Source of the DNA: an uncultured Clostridia bacterium
GTDB taxonomy: Bacteria > Bacillota > Clostridia > Christensenellales > CAG-314
Direction: 5' to 3'
Assembly: GCA_947630425.1 (NCBI GenBank)
Contig: CANRHN010000015.1
Location: 1 to 36,121 of the forward strand
DNA: 36,121 nt
Positions 1-7,819 of the stretch are shown here, one piece after another (positions within the stretch are counted from its first letter, which is position 1; each line of letters begins with the position of its first letter). Made by a program: the position numbers and the translations under genes. The notes beneath the pieces were generated by a model. The model had not been told where the DNA came from. It ran no database searches and worked only from the letters and a program-made list of their open reading frames with translations.

Positions 1-66
1 GACGTGATTGACGCTTCGCGTAGCAATCACTATTCCGTCGCAAAGCTCCTTACAAATCCGGTTAGT

Positions 67-110
67 AACAACAAAAAGCCCTCGTTTACAGTGCGAGGCT
101 TTTTGTTGTT
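67..110. terminator. Bidirectional terminator-like hairpin in repeat copy 1
   Basis: Left arm 67-84 (AACAACAAAAAGCC, one bulged C, TCG) pairs with right arm 94-110 (CGA, then GGCTTTTTGTTGTT), leaving a 9-nt loop. A and T runs lie inside the arms, so it could end transcription in either direction. It directly follows the 3' end of the tRNA-like sequence, which is where a tRNA terminator would sit. Confidence 0.7.
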
Positions 111-144
111 GACGTTCGTCGCAAAGCTCCTCGGCAAATGCTCC

Positions 145-180
145 AAAAAGAGCTGTCGCGTGTGCGATAGCTCTTTTTTT
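145..180. terminator. Intrinsic terminator in repeat copy 1
   Basis: GAGCT-G-TCGC (150-159) pairs with GCGA-T-AGCTC (164-173) around a GTGT loop. It is preceded by five A and followed by seven T (174-180). This is a good intrinsic terminator on the plus strand and a plausible one on the minus strand. Confidence 0.75.
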
Positions 181-237
181 CGCATATTGTTGACCTCGTA
201 TTTGCTGAGCCGACGTTCGCCGATTGCTCGGTTGAGG

Positions 238-457
238 GCTCAGCAGGTAGAGCACGTCCCAAATGGAGACCCCGACAAGTCCAAACAGGACTTGTCGGGA
301 AAGGAACAACCGAACCACAGTGGCACCGACCGTTAAAAACGGTTGGTACTGTTCGGTGAAGGTTGTGACGCAGGACGGGGTCACCGGTGACGTGATTGAC
401 GCTTCGCGTAGCAATCACTATTCCGTCGCAAAGCTCCTTACAAATCCGGTTAGTAAC
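238..457 (+). pseudogene. tRNA-Thr-like sequence with expanded anticodon and T loops
   Basis: The order of parts matches a bacterial tRNA-Thr. The D arm GCTC-AGCAGGTA-GAGC is at 238-253. The anticodon stem is CGTCC (255-259) with GGACG (373-377). The variable region GGGTC is at 378-382. The T stem is ACCGG (383-387) with CCGGT (446-450), and a 3' acceptor-like TAGTAAC is at 451-457. The seven-base anticodon loop is replaced by 113 nt (260-372) and the T loop is enlarged by 52 nt (389-440). No matching 5' acceptor strand (GTTACTA) and no encoded CCA are seen. It cannot be an ordinary tRNA. It could be a decayed tRNA, a tRNA-derived repeat or a structured RNA of other function. The call rests on base pairing seen by eye. 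Confidence 0.6.
260..372 (+). other. Hairpin-rich insert in the tRNA-like anticodon loop
   Basis: This 113-nt stretch has a perfect 12-bp hairpin (271-282 with 288-299, loop AAACA) and a second two-part hairpin: ACCGAAC 309-315 with GTTCGGT 351-357, and inside it 325-333 with 339-347 around TAAAA. The density of stems suggests a folded RNA or a palindromic insertion element. It is too short for a group I intron, and no conserved intron core was recognised. Confidence 0.6.
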
Positions 458-624
458 AACAAAAAACCCTCGTTTACAGTGCGAGGCTTTTTGTTGTTGG
501 CGTTCGTCGCAAAGCTCCTCGGCAAATGCTCCAAAAAAGAGCTGTCGCGTGTGCGATAGCTCTTTTTTTCGCATATTGTTGACCTCGTATCTGCTGAGCC
601 GACGTTCGCTGATTGCTCGGTTGC
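389..624 (+). repeat. 236-bp direct repeat, copy 2
   Basis: This is the second copy of 1-236 with a few substitutions, for example GCC to ACC in the left arm of the first hairpin. It starts inside the 12-bp palindrome GTCACCGGTGAC (380-391). After 624 the similarity stops and ordinary AT-rich intergenic DNA follows to the promoter at 752. Confidence 0.85.
455..568. terminator. Two terminator-like hairpins in repeat copy 2
   Basis: These are the equivalents of the hairpins at 67-110 and 145-180, here at about 455-498 and 533-568. The first carries one arm mismatch compared with copy 1. The second keeps its stem and T run. Confidence 0.65.
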
Positions 625-751
625 AATAAAAATTTCTATTTGAACCACCAGATTTCTCGACTAATATATAAAGTACATATACCTACGCACATGACAAATG
701 ACTTTTCTTATTTGGTCATTTACAATAAAATTCGTTCAACGTAAACACCGC

Positions 752-781
752 TTGATTTTCAATTTGATTTTATGATATAAT
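752..781 (+). promoter_or_regulatory. Promoter for the small lipoprotein gene
   Basis: TTGATT (752-757) and TATAAT (776-781) are 18 bp apart, 40 bp upstream of the start codon at 822. A GACGGGG sequence at about 805-811 can serve as the ribosome site. Confidence 0.65.
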
Positions 782-821
782 AATTTTACAATAAACATTC
801 TTTTGACGGGGAAACTTTTTT

Positions 822-1187
822 ATGAAAAAATTACTTTGCTCTGTAATGGCTATACTTTTGTTTTTCGTTTTGATTGTTTCTTTTGCGGGGTGTACAAAAA
901 CATACACCGTGACTTTTGTTTCTTATGTCAAAAAAGCGTCATTGCATAAAAGTGAGCCTCTGACATACGATGTATACTTGGAAAAAGAAATAAAGAAGGG
1001 CGCAATAATCGGCGACATTGAAATTGACGACACTCTGGAGCTTTACGATACGAAAACACATCAGACTAGGACATATAAATTTTGCGGTTGGTTTACGGAC
1101 AAAAGTTTTGGAATACAATGGAATTTGATGTCCGACCCCGTAAATGGAAACATTACATTATATTCAAAATGGGAACCTGTGTCGTGA
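822..1187 (+). CDS. Small lipoprotein with one InlB-type repeat
   Basis: This 121-residue protein starts with a lipoprotein signal: a lysine pair, a long hydrophobic stretch and the lipobox FAGC with Cys24 as the lipidated residue. It should therefore be anchored to the outer face of the membrane. The C-terminal third (about 85-118) has the Listeria-Bacteroides repeat signature, an aromatic-rich GWFTD core ending in ITLYSKW. Such repeats form small beta-rich modules in Gram-positive surface proteins. It shares this module with the two lipoproteins on the opposite strand (1402-6131), so the three may belong to one surface family. The gene has its own promoter and stands alone. No enzyme domain is visible and the function is unknown. 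Confidence 0.8.
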   Translation: MKKLLCSVMAILLFFVLIVSFAGCTKTYTVTFVSYVKKASLHKSEPLTYDVYLEKEIKKGAIIGDIEIDDTLELYDTKTHQTRTYKFCGWFTDKSFGIQWNLMSDPVNGNITLYSKWEPVS

Positions 1188-1312
1188 AAAATGTAATTTA
1201 ACCGAAAAAAATAATTAAAATTTTCGTTTTACGTTGAAATTTAACGAAGTCTGCAGCAAAGAAACTAACGTAAATTTGTTGTTGCGAACAAAAATTGAAA
1301 AATTCAAATTTG

Positions 1313-1339
1313 AAAGGCGGCAAAGCAGTTGCCGCCTTT
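1313..1339. terminator. Convergent bidirectional terminator
   Basis: AAAGGCGGCAA (1313-1323) pairs perfectly with TTGCCGCCTTT (1329-1339) around AGCAG. It lies between two convergent genes (ending at 1187 and 1402) and could end both transcripts. The T run is short. Confidence 0.7.
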
Positions 1340-1401
1340 GATTTACACAAAAAAATTTTACTTCTAATTTTGCCAAAAAGTGCCGAGTTGACTGCGAGGT
1401 T

Positions 1402-4074
1402 TTAATTGTCGGGACAAAGTTCATCGACGTAAGCGTCTATGCGCAAATACAATTCGGCGTCGAACGCACTGTCGAGTCCGCTGTAACGCAGCACGCCGTT
1501 TTCGCCCGTATATGCGTAGTTGTTCATACGGTCTTGGTCCTCGCAGTAGGTAAACAGCTTGAAATATGCGTCTTTTGCAGTTTCTACGCTCTGCGTTTCG
1601 GCAATGGTATACAATTCAACGCAGGAAAGCGCGCTCATTGCATAGGAGATATAGTAGGCGGCGTTGTCAAAAGCAACATAGTACCAATAAGCCTGATTTC
1701 CGCCCTGCTTGAGCAACGCGCTTGCCTCGGAGCCGTAGCTATCCAAAATTTGACCGAACAGCCTGTGGTAATTTCCCGAAACGGTAACCCCCTGATAAGT
1801 TCCGATGTAAGCCGCCTGTTCCAGCTCGTCCACCGCCGCCGCAATACAAATTATGTTCAAGATGCTTGCAAGTTGAGTCAACTCCAACGCTTTCATACCG
1901 TCGGTTATCGTGTTCGGTTTGGTGTTTTTCAGCCAAGCCAAAAACAACATTTCGTTACCCTGACTTTGCGTTTCGTCGTGATCGTAACTCAATGTGACGC
2001 CGCCGTTGTGTACGTAATTGTAGTAATGACCGAATTCGTGAACAAACGTGAACGGAAGATCGTAACGATAGTTGTTCATCACGTAAACAGCCGCAACATT
2101 GTCCCCCGGCACGTACATTGTGTACGCGCCCTCGCTTCTTCCCGTAAAGTAATTGCCTGTCTTGAACATGTCGTTGACCGCCGCAAAGAAATCTATCGGC
2201 TTTGTACCGCTGTTGTCGTTGAGCCATTTGAAGTAGTTGGCAACGTAGTTGGTGGCGTCTTGCGACGGAGAGTTGACGATTGCCCCGTTTGTAAGCGTGT
2301 TGTAGAAATTGCGATTGTCCGCATTGCTGAACGCGAGCAAACGTCCGTTGTACATTTTGTCTAACTCACGGTTCACTTTTACCAAAGCGGGCGCAATGTG
2401 TTCTTTGACGTCTCGGTGCATTTGGTCGGTATCTGAAGGCGAGTACTCGCGATTGTAAATTTCCCTGTAAGCGTACTCTATGTAACTGTCGTAACCGTAG
2501 ATCGCCGCTTCCTTGTTGTATGCCGCAACAAGTCTGCCGTAGAGATTGTCGTAGGCGGTGTAGCCCGCGTTTGTGCTCATCGTGCGGCGGTATTCTTCAA
2601 GTATGCTGTTCACTTCGTCGGAATTGTTGTCGGGATCCGTGTACACTTCCGCCCAAAAAAGCGCGCTTTCTCTGTCAAAGCCGTATGCCGTCCAAAAGCT
2701 TTCGTGAAAGGTTTCGTCGGCAAGTATCAGCAGCTCGTAGTAGTGAACAAAGTGCGAGTTGTATGCTATCACAATACTGTTGCCCACACCCATGTTGAGA
2801 GAACCCGTGTTGGAATACAGACTGACCCAATAGTACTGATCCGAAAGGTAATTTATGTCTTGTTCGTAAAGAGCAAACGCTCTCAAAAACGCCGAAAGGT
2901 TGTCGGTTTCCGTTGCTGTTACGCAGTTGTCGTAGTGTTGCGAAATTTGCATTTCTCGCGCGGTGGAAAAGGTCAGCATGTTGTCGTAATTACGACTGCC
3001 TTGATTACGTCCCACCACTTCGCACCCGACGTAGCTGCACTTGACGTACATAAAGTAGTTATCGCCGAAGTCGTGTACGGTATGCACTGTAGGCTTTGCA
3101 GTGACGGTTATAGTAACGGTGGCAGTACACGCGGGGTCGGCTACGGAATTTGCCGTGATGGTTGCCGTTCCCGCCGCATTTGCCGAAACAACGCCGTCGG
3201 AAACCGTTGCAACGGTCGTGTCGGAGCTAAACCACTGCACGGATTTGTTTGTTGCGTCGTCGGGGTACACTTTTACATTCAGCGCAAATGTGCTTCCCTC
3301 CTCCATTTCCTTTGCAGAAGGCGTGACAGCAATGCGTATGGGCAAAATCTCCGACGGGTCTATGCTTTTCCAACGGGCAAAAAGAGTCAAATCTTGCGTT
3401 ATTGCCTGATTGGAGTAAGCGACCGTGCAATTGGAATTAAGATACCAACCGTCAAAGTTAAAACCTTCGCGGTTGGGCGTGGGCAATTGTGCGGATTTGC
3501 CCTCTTCGACGTTTAACTCGCGGTTGGGAGTTGCTCCGTCGTTGAACACAAGCGTAACTTTGTGCGTAACCTTGACAACAAGTTGCCACCGCGCATACAA
3601 AGTGATGTCGCTTGTTATCGGCTGCGCACCCCACTGCACGCCGCCCTCTTCCAAAGTCCACCAGCCGTCAAAGCGGTAATCGGTACGCGACGCCTGCGGT
3701 AACGGCGCTTGTTTGCCCTCTTCGACAATCAACTGTTCGTCGGGACGTCCGTCACCGAAAACCAACGTAACCGTGAAAGTTGTTTTGCTGACCTTTACCC
3801 ACTTGGCGTAGAGGTCAAAACTTTGCGACATCACCGTACCGCGCTCAAAGGGCTGTTCGAATTTTTTGTCGTAATACCAACCGCCAAACGTATACCCGTT
3901 GCGCGTGGGCGTGGGCAAATCGGCGTTGCTGTTGTAAACCACCTCTAAAGGAGTTCCGCTTTGATCGTAGTCGTGCAAATAAACTTTTACGCGGTCGTCC
4001 AAATTGCAACCCGCAACGCAGCAACAACTCGTCAACATTACGATTGCAAGCACAAAAGCAAACAACTTTTTCAT
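1402..4074 (-). CDS. M3-type metallopeptidase lipoprotein with InlB repeats and a BIG2 domain
   Basis: This 890-residue protein is exported and lipid-anchored (lipobox VAGC, Cys23). Three Listeria-Bacteroides repeats follow (about 29-93, 100-163, 171-236), each ending in a YAKW, YARW or FARW-like motif. Then come a BIG2-type Ig domain (245-324), a Cys motif (VKCSYVGCEVVGRN) and a large helical peptidase domain. The active site HEFGH is at about 679-683, and a Glu in QGNEM lies 29 residues after the first His, the spacing of the third zinc ligand in the M3 (thimet/PepF) family. It probably cleaves peptides at the cell surface. The start at 4074 is chosen over upstream in-frame codons because AAGGAGG precedes it and the signal peptide begins there. 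Its paralogue lies upstream at 4194-6131. Confidence 0.85.
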   Translation of the reverse strand: MKKLFAFVLAIVMLTSCCCVAGCNLDDRVKVYLHDYDQSGTPLEVVYNSNADLPTPTRNGYTFGGWYYDKKFEQPFERGTVMSQSFDLYAKWVKVSKTTFTVTLVFGDGRPDEQLIVEEGKQAPLPQASRTDYRFDGWWTLEEGGVQWGAQPITSDITLYARWQLVVKVTHKVTLVFNDGATPNRELNVEEGKSAQLPTPNREGFNFDGWYLNSNCTVAYSNQAITQDLTLFARWKSIDPSEILPIRIAVTPSAKEMEEGSTFALNVKVYPDDATNKSVQWFSSDTTVATVSDGVVSANAAGTATITANSVADPACTATVTITVTAKPTVHTVHDFGDNYFMYVKCSYVGCEVVGRNQGSRNYDNMLTFSTAREMQISQHYDNCVTATETDNLSAFLRAFALYEQDINYLSDQYYWVSLYSNTGSLNMGVGNSIVIAYNSHFVHYYELLILADETFHESFWTAYGFDRESALFWAEVYTDPDNNSDEVNSILEEYRRTMSTNAGYTAYDNLYGRLVAAYNKEAAIYGYDSYIEYAYREIYNREYSPSDTDQMHRDVKEHIAPALVKVNRELDKMYNGRLLAFSNADNRNFYNTLTNGAIVNSPSQDATNYVANYFKWLNDNSGTKPIDFFAAVNDMFKTGNYFTGRSEGAYTMYVPGDNVAAVYVMNNYRYDLPFTFVHEFGHYYNYVHNGGVTLSYDHDETQSQGNEMLFLAWLKNTKPNTITDGMKALELTQLASILNIICIAAAVDELEQAAYIGTYQGVTVSGNYHRLFGQILDSYGSEASALLKQGGNQAYWYYVAFDNAAYYISYAMSALSCVELYTIAETQSVETAKDAYFKLFTYCEDQDRMNNYAYTGENGVLRYSGLDSAFDAELYLRIDAYVDELCPDN

Positions 4075-4101
4075 CGCGGTCCTCCTTAAAAGAATAAAAA
4101 C

Positions 4102-4130
4102 ATTGTAATAGCAACAAAAAAATTTGTCAA
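4102..4130 (-). promoter_or_regulatory. Promoter for the larger M3 peptidase gene
   Basis: On the minus strand, TTGACA (4130-4125) and TACAAT (4107-4102) are separated by 17 bp and lie about 30 bp before the start. The downstream paralogue can therefore be expressed on its own. Confidence 0.75.
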
Positions 4131-4157
4131 CAAGATGGGAGACTCGCGTTTGATTAC

Positions 4158-4189
4158 AAAAAAGCGATTCCCTTTTCGGAAACCGCCTT
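4158..4189 (-). terminator. Terminator of the smaller M3 peptidase gene
   Basis: On the minus strand AAGGCGGTTTCC pairs with GGGAATCGCTT (one bulge, GU pairs) around GAAAA and runs into six T. It starts 4 bp after the stop codon at 4194 and before the next promoter. Confidence 0.65.
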
Positions 4190-4193
4190 GTGA

Positions 4194-6131
4194 TTACCAA
4201 CTGACGCTGTTAAAGTAGCTTGTGATGTCCTCGTACAATTTTGTTTGGAACGGATTTCCCAACCCGCAGTACCCCAACACGCCGCCCGTCTCGGTGTAGG
4301 AGTAATTTTTCATTCGGGCGTTGTCCTCGCAGTAGCCGAACAGCTTAAGGTATGCCGTGCGTGCGGCTTCCAAGCCTTGCTGTTGAGCAATGGCGTAAAT
4401 TTCCACCGCCGGTAGCGCGCTGATGGCATAAGATACGTAGTAGGCTGCGCTGTCAAACACAACGTAGTACCAATAATCTTTATCAAAATTGTGATTGGCA
4501 CCGAGATAACTTTCGAGGATTTGCTCGAACTTGTTTTGGAAATTGCTTGTTACCTCTCCTTTGTAAGCTGCCCACTCCAATTCGTCCACTGCCGCCGATA
4601 AGATGATGATTGACAACAAGGAAGAAACTTCTTCCAACTCCACCGCCGTCATTCCGTCGGTGATATCGTTAGGTTTGTTCTGCTTGAGCCAAGCAAGAAA
4701 CAGCATTTCGTTCCCTTGGGACTGCGTTTCGTCATGATCGTAACTCAAAGCCACGCCGCCGTTGTGACAGTTTTCGTAGTAGTGACCCAATTCGTGAACA
4801 AACGTGAACGCCGTGTCATAGTAGTCAGGGGAAAAGAAGCAAACAGAAACTTCGTCATGCGGCACCCACAATGTGTAAGCTCCTTCGTAGCTACCCTGAA
4901 AATACTTGCCCGTTCTGAACATATCGTTGACCGCGTTTGTAAAGCTTACGGGTTTTTGACACACATTGGAGTTGTCTAACCAAGCAAAATACTCGCTGAT
5001 GTAGTTTACCGTGTTGCGTACCGTGGCATTTGTGCTGCTTTTTACCACCGATTTAGACATCAATCCGTCGTAAAAGTTTGTGTTGGCGGTGTTTGACAGC
5101 TTAATTTTCGGATTGTGCGTAGTGCCGCCGGTGTACATTGCTCCAAGTTTTGCGTCAACTTGTTGGTAAATAGGAACAATGTAGCTTTTTATGTAGCTAC
5201 GCATGGTTTTGATGTCCTCTTCGTCGTATTCACGGTTGTAAATTTCAGAGTAGGCATATTCCATGTAGTTGCTGCCTGGGAGATAACTTTGCGCTTCTTT
5301 GTTGTAAGCGTCAACAAGACTTTTGTAAAGAGTGTTTATGTCCGTATAATTTCCATAGTAGTAATCGTCCAAAATACTATCAATGTCGCTTTCATCGGGG
5401 GTGTTGACGTACAACGTTGCCATTGCCAACGTTTCTTCCTTGTCGTCGGGGTACAGATCCCAAAAGCTGTCGCCGAATTTTTGATTGGCGTCAAGTATCA
5501 TTTGGCAGAAATTTGCCAGAGCGATGTTGTAGCTTTGAATTATGTTTCCGTAATCGAAGCTTTCTTGCACATTGTCATATAAGGTTGCCCAACTATACTG
5601 TCCGTCAAGGTATTCCAAATCCTCCTCGTAAAGAAGCAAAGCGTCGACAAACGCGGAAACATCTCCGTTCAACGCGTTTTTCGCCGAAGAATAATTACCA
5701 TCTATAACTTCTTGTTTTTGGTCGATGTAGTCAAACGCGTTTTCGTAGTTGCGAGTACCCGCATTGCGCCCCACCACGTCGCAACCCGAACACTTTACGT
5801 AGGCAAAGTAGCTGTCGCCGAAATCGTGGGAGGTGTGAGCGCCCTTCGCCGTCCAATGCGCGTACAGATGAAAGTTCTGTTTCATTTCCGTTCCGTTGAC
5901 AAAGGGGTTTGTGCCCTCCTCGTCGTAGAACCAACCGGAAAAGACATAGCCGTCATCACGCGTGGGAACGGGCAAGTCCGTTTGTTTGTCGTAGATTAGT
6001 TGCTTGATGGTGTCTTTTTCGTCATAGTGATGCAAAAACACAAAAACAGGGCGATTGGCGTTACAAGCAACCGCAACAAAACAGGTGCAGAGCAACACTG
6101 CCGCAATCAATATCGAAAGAAATTTTTTCAT
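4194..6131 (-). CDS. M3-type metallopeptidase lipoprotein, smaller paralogue
   Basis: This 645-residue protein has a lipoprotein signal (lipobox VAVAC, Cys about 23), one InlB-type repeat (about 28-93), a short Cys motif (VKCSGCDVVGRN) and a helical peptidase domain with HELGH at about 446-450. The third-ligand Glu in QGNEM lies 29 residues after the first His. It is clearly a paralogue of the neighbouring 890-residue protein, with which it shares long identical runs around the active site, but it lacks two InlB repeats and the BIG2 domain. It should be an extracellular zinc peptidase on the membrane. ATG at 6131 is preferred; an in-frame GTG lies two codons upstream at 6137, and either could be used with the GAGGAA site. 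Confidence 0.83.
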   Translation of the reverse strand: MKKFLSILIAAVLLCTCFVAVACNANRPVFVFLHHYDEKDTIKQLIYDKQTDLPVPTRDDGYVFSGWFYDEEGTNPFVNGTEMKQNFHLYAHWTAKGAHTSHDFGDSYFAYVKCSGCDVVGRNAGTRNYENAFDYIDQKQEVIDGNYSSAKNALNGDVSAFVDALLLYEEDLEYLDGQYSWATLYDNVQESFDYGNIIQSYNIALANFCQMILDANQKFGDSFWDLYPDDKEETLAMATLYVNTPDESDIDSILDDYYYGNYTDINTLYKSLVDAYNKEAQSYLPGSNYMEYAYSEIYNREYDEEDIKTMRSYIKSYIVPIYQQVDAKLGAMYTGGTTHNPKIKLSNTANTNFYDGLMSKSVVKSSTNATVRNTVNYISEYFAWLDNSNVCQKPVSFTNAVNDMFRTGKYFQGSYEGAYTLWVPHDEVSVCFFSPDYYDTAFTFVHELGHYYENCHNGGVALSYDHDETQSQGNEMLFLAWLKQNKPNDITDGMTAVELEEVSSLLSIIILSAAVDELEWAAYKGEVTSNFQNKFEQILESYLGANHNFDKDYWYYVVFDSAAYYVSYAISALPAVEIYAIAQQQGLEAARTAYLKLFGYCEDNARMKNYSYTETGGVLGYCGLGNPFQTKLYEDITSYFNSVSW

Positions 6132-6159
6132 AGTCACCTATTCCTCAATTCGGATATCC

Positions 6160-6188
6160 ATTGTAGTCTTTTTTCAAGCAAAAGTCAA
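6160..6188 (-). promoter_or_regulatory. Promoter for the smaller M3 peptidase gene
   Basis: On the minus strand, TTGACT (6188-6183) and TACAAT (6165-6160) are 17 bp apart, about 30 bp before the start codon. Confidence 0.75.
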
Positions 6189-6280
6189 TAAACATTGTTT
6201 TATTTGATTATATGAAAAATGTTGATAATAGAAAGTAAACAAAAGATAGATACAAGTGGCGACCTACTCGTACTTCGTCC

Positions 6281-6329
6281 CTATCCCACTGTCGGGGACT
6301 TCCCCACTCGTGGGGAAGCTATTCCACTG
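6281..6329. repeat. REP-like palindromic unit behind trkH
   Basis: The near-identical arms CTATCCCACTG (6281-6291) and CTATTCCACTG (6319-6329) flank an 8-bp hairpin (CTTCCCCA 6299-6306 with TGGGGAAG 6311-6318). A weaker GTCCC/GGGAC stem starts just before. There is no T run, so it is not a classic terminator, though it may stabilise the trkH transcript end. It resembles bacterial interspersed palindromes. Confidence 0.5.
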
Positions 6330-6333
6330 TTTT

Positions 6334-7818
6334 TTATCTTCTGATCCAAGTGGAAGGTGCAAAGGTCAGAATTATCGGGTAAATTTCCAGCCTGCCAATG
6401 AGCATTGCAAAGGAAAGTATCAGCTTGCTGAACCAATTGTACATATAGTAACCACTCGCAACCACTCCGTAAGCAGGACCTATGTTGTTGATACAGGAAA
6501 CCGCGGCGGTCAAATTTGATTCCACCGTTAAATTTTCGCCTTTGTCAATGCAGAGCAACAAAAACGTTGCGGCAAGTATAAGCATGTAAAGCCCGAAGTA
6601 CCGCGCAACTCCGTTTAGCGTTTCGTCGGAGACCGTTTTGCCCTCGAACTTGACGGCGTTAGCGTTTCTCGGGTGAACAACGCGCCTGAGTTCTTTGCGA
6701 ACGGCAAGGCACAGCAACGCCACGCGGCTCACCTTGAGTCCGCCTCCCGTAGAACCGGCACAACCGCCGATAAACATCAGCAAAAACAGTATGCCCTTGC
6801 TTAGCAGCGGAAACGCGTTGATGTCCGCCCCTGCGGGAATGGAGCTGTACCCCGTTGTGCTGATAAAGGAAGCCACCTGAAATACCGAATGGCGTACCAC
6901 GTCGTGGGCGTTGCTTACAAAAGTCAAATTCGAAAGCGCAAGATCTACGGAAATGACGGTGGACGAAACAATGATAATTCCCACAAAAATCCACAGTTCC
7001 TGCGATTTGAACGCCGACTTGAATTTGCGCAAAATCCACAAATAGTACAAGTTAAAGTTGATACCGAACAGTATCATGAAAACGGCGATTATCCATTGGC
7101 AGGCGGCGTTGTAGCTTGCAATGCTGTCCGCTCTTACGCCGAAGCCTCCCGTTCCCGCCGTGCCGAAGGCATGCACAAAGCTGTCGTAGGTTGGCATTCC
7201 CGCAATACGCAACGCCACAATTTCCACTGCCGTAAAGCCTATGTAAAGCAGGTACAGTATTTGCGCCGTACTGCGTGCGCGGGGAACGATTTTGTCTACT
7301 GTCGGTCCGGGCATTTCCGCACGCAACACGTGCATGCCGCGATTGGACGAGCCGCTTTCAAAAGCCATCAAAAACACAATGACGCCCATGCCCCCAATCC
7401 AATGGGTAAAGCTGCGCCAAAACAGCAAAGCTTTGTGTGTGCCGTAAAGTTCGTCAATGCGATCCCCCGACAAAATTGTAGCTCCCGTGGTGGAAAAACC
7501 GCTGCACATTTCAAAAAATGCGTCTATGTAGTTGGGAATTACGCGACTAATAACAAAAGGCAACGCCCCGATTGCCGAAACGTACAGCCAGCTGAGAGCG
7601 ACGATGACAAGTCCCTCTTTGGAAAAAATGGCTTTTGTTTTGGGTCGAACGGCAAATGTCAGCACCAAGCCGATAACAAGCGAAATTCCCACCGTCGTGA
7701 GCAACGCCCACCAACTGCTTTCGGCAAGACACGCCGCAAGAACAGTGGGTATCACCAACAAAATTGCAAGTATAATGGCAATTTTACCGATTGTATTGAA
7801 AATTACTCTGTAATTCAT
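6334..7818 (-). CDS. trkH: Potassium uptake protein, TrkH family
   Basis: This 494-residue integral membrane protein is the ion-conducting subunit of the Trk/Ktr potassium system. It has many hydrophobic segments and the glycine-rich filter loops expected of the family: STTGATIL in the first, GTGGFGV in the second, STTGYSS in the third, and the region around GGCAGSTGGGLK in the last. It works with the cytoplasmic gating protein TrkA, whose gene ends 1 bp upstream, so both are translated from one message. A GAGG ribosome site lies inside the end of trkA. Length and motifs are normal. The hairpin unit at 6281-6329 follows the stop. Confidence 0.93.
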   Translation of the reverse strand: MNYRVIFNTIGKIAIILAILLVIPTVLAACLAESSWWALLTTVGISLVIGLVLTFAVRPKTKAIFSKEGLVIVALSWLYVSAIGALPFVISRVIPNYIDAFFEMCSGFSTTGATILSGDRIDELYGTHKALLFWRSFTHWIGGMGVIVFLMAFESGSSNRGMHVLRAEMPGPTVDKIVPRARSTAQILYLLYIGFTAVEIVALRIAGMPTYDSFVHAFGTAGTGGFGVRADSIASYNAACQWIIAVFMILFGINFNLYYLWILRKFKSAFKSQELWIFVGIIIVSSTVISVDLALSNLTFVSNAHDVVRHSVFQVASFISTTGYSSIPAGADINAFPLLSKGILFLLMFIGGCAGSTGGGLKVSRVALLCLAVRKELRRVVHPRNANAVKFEGKTVSDETLNGVARYFGLYMLILAATFLLLCIDKGENLTVESNLTAAVSCINNIGPAYGVVASGYYMYNWFSKLILSFAMLIGRLEIYPIILTFAPSTWIRR

Positions 7819-7819
7819 G

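Larger units (their letters stand above)
1..236 (+). repeat. 236-bp direct repeat, copy 1
   Basis: This block is nearly identical to 389-624, giving a period of 388 bp. It opens with a nested hairpin (GTGATTG/CAATCAC arms around ACGC-TTC-GCGT at 5-31), continues with the 3' part of a tRNA-Thr-like sequence (CAAATCCGGT, then TAGTAAC, at 51-67), two terminator-like hairpins, and a tail with CGTTCGC and TTGCTCGG. The 14-mer GTCGCAAAGCTCCT occurs twice inside each copy (37-50 and 118-131). The window starts exactly at the copy boundary, so the array may extend leftwards; that is inference. No convincing protein-coding gene is seen. Confidence 0.85.

Noticed and set aside
260..372. Group I intron in the tRNA-like anticodon loop
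   Set aside because: 113 nt is too short and no conserved intron core was recognised; the T loop is also disrupted, so splicing alone would not restore a tRNA.
4..648. Several open frames on both strands in the left-end repeats (up to 162 codons)
   Set aside because: They read through tRNA-like arms and terminator stems, have no ribosome sites and no protein-like composition; they arise from the repeat structure.
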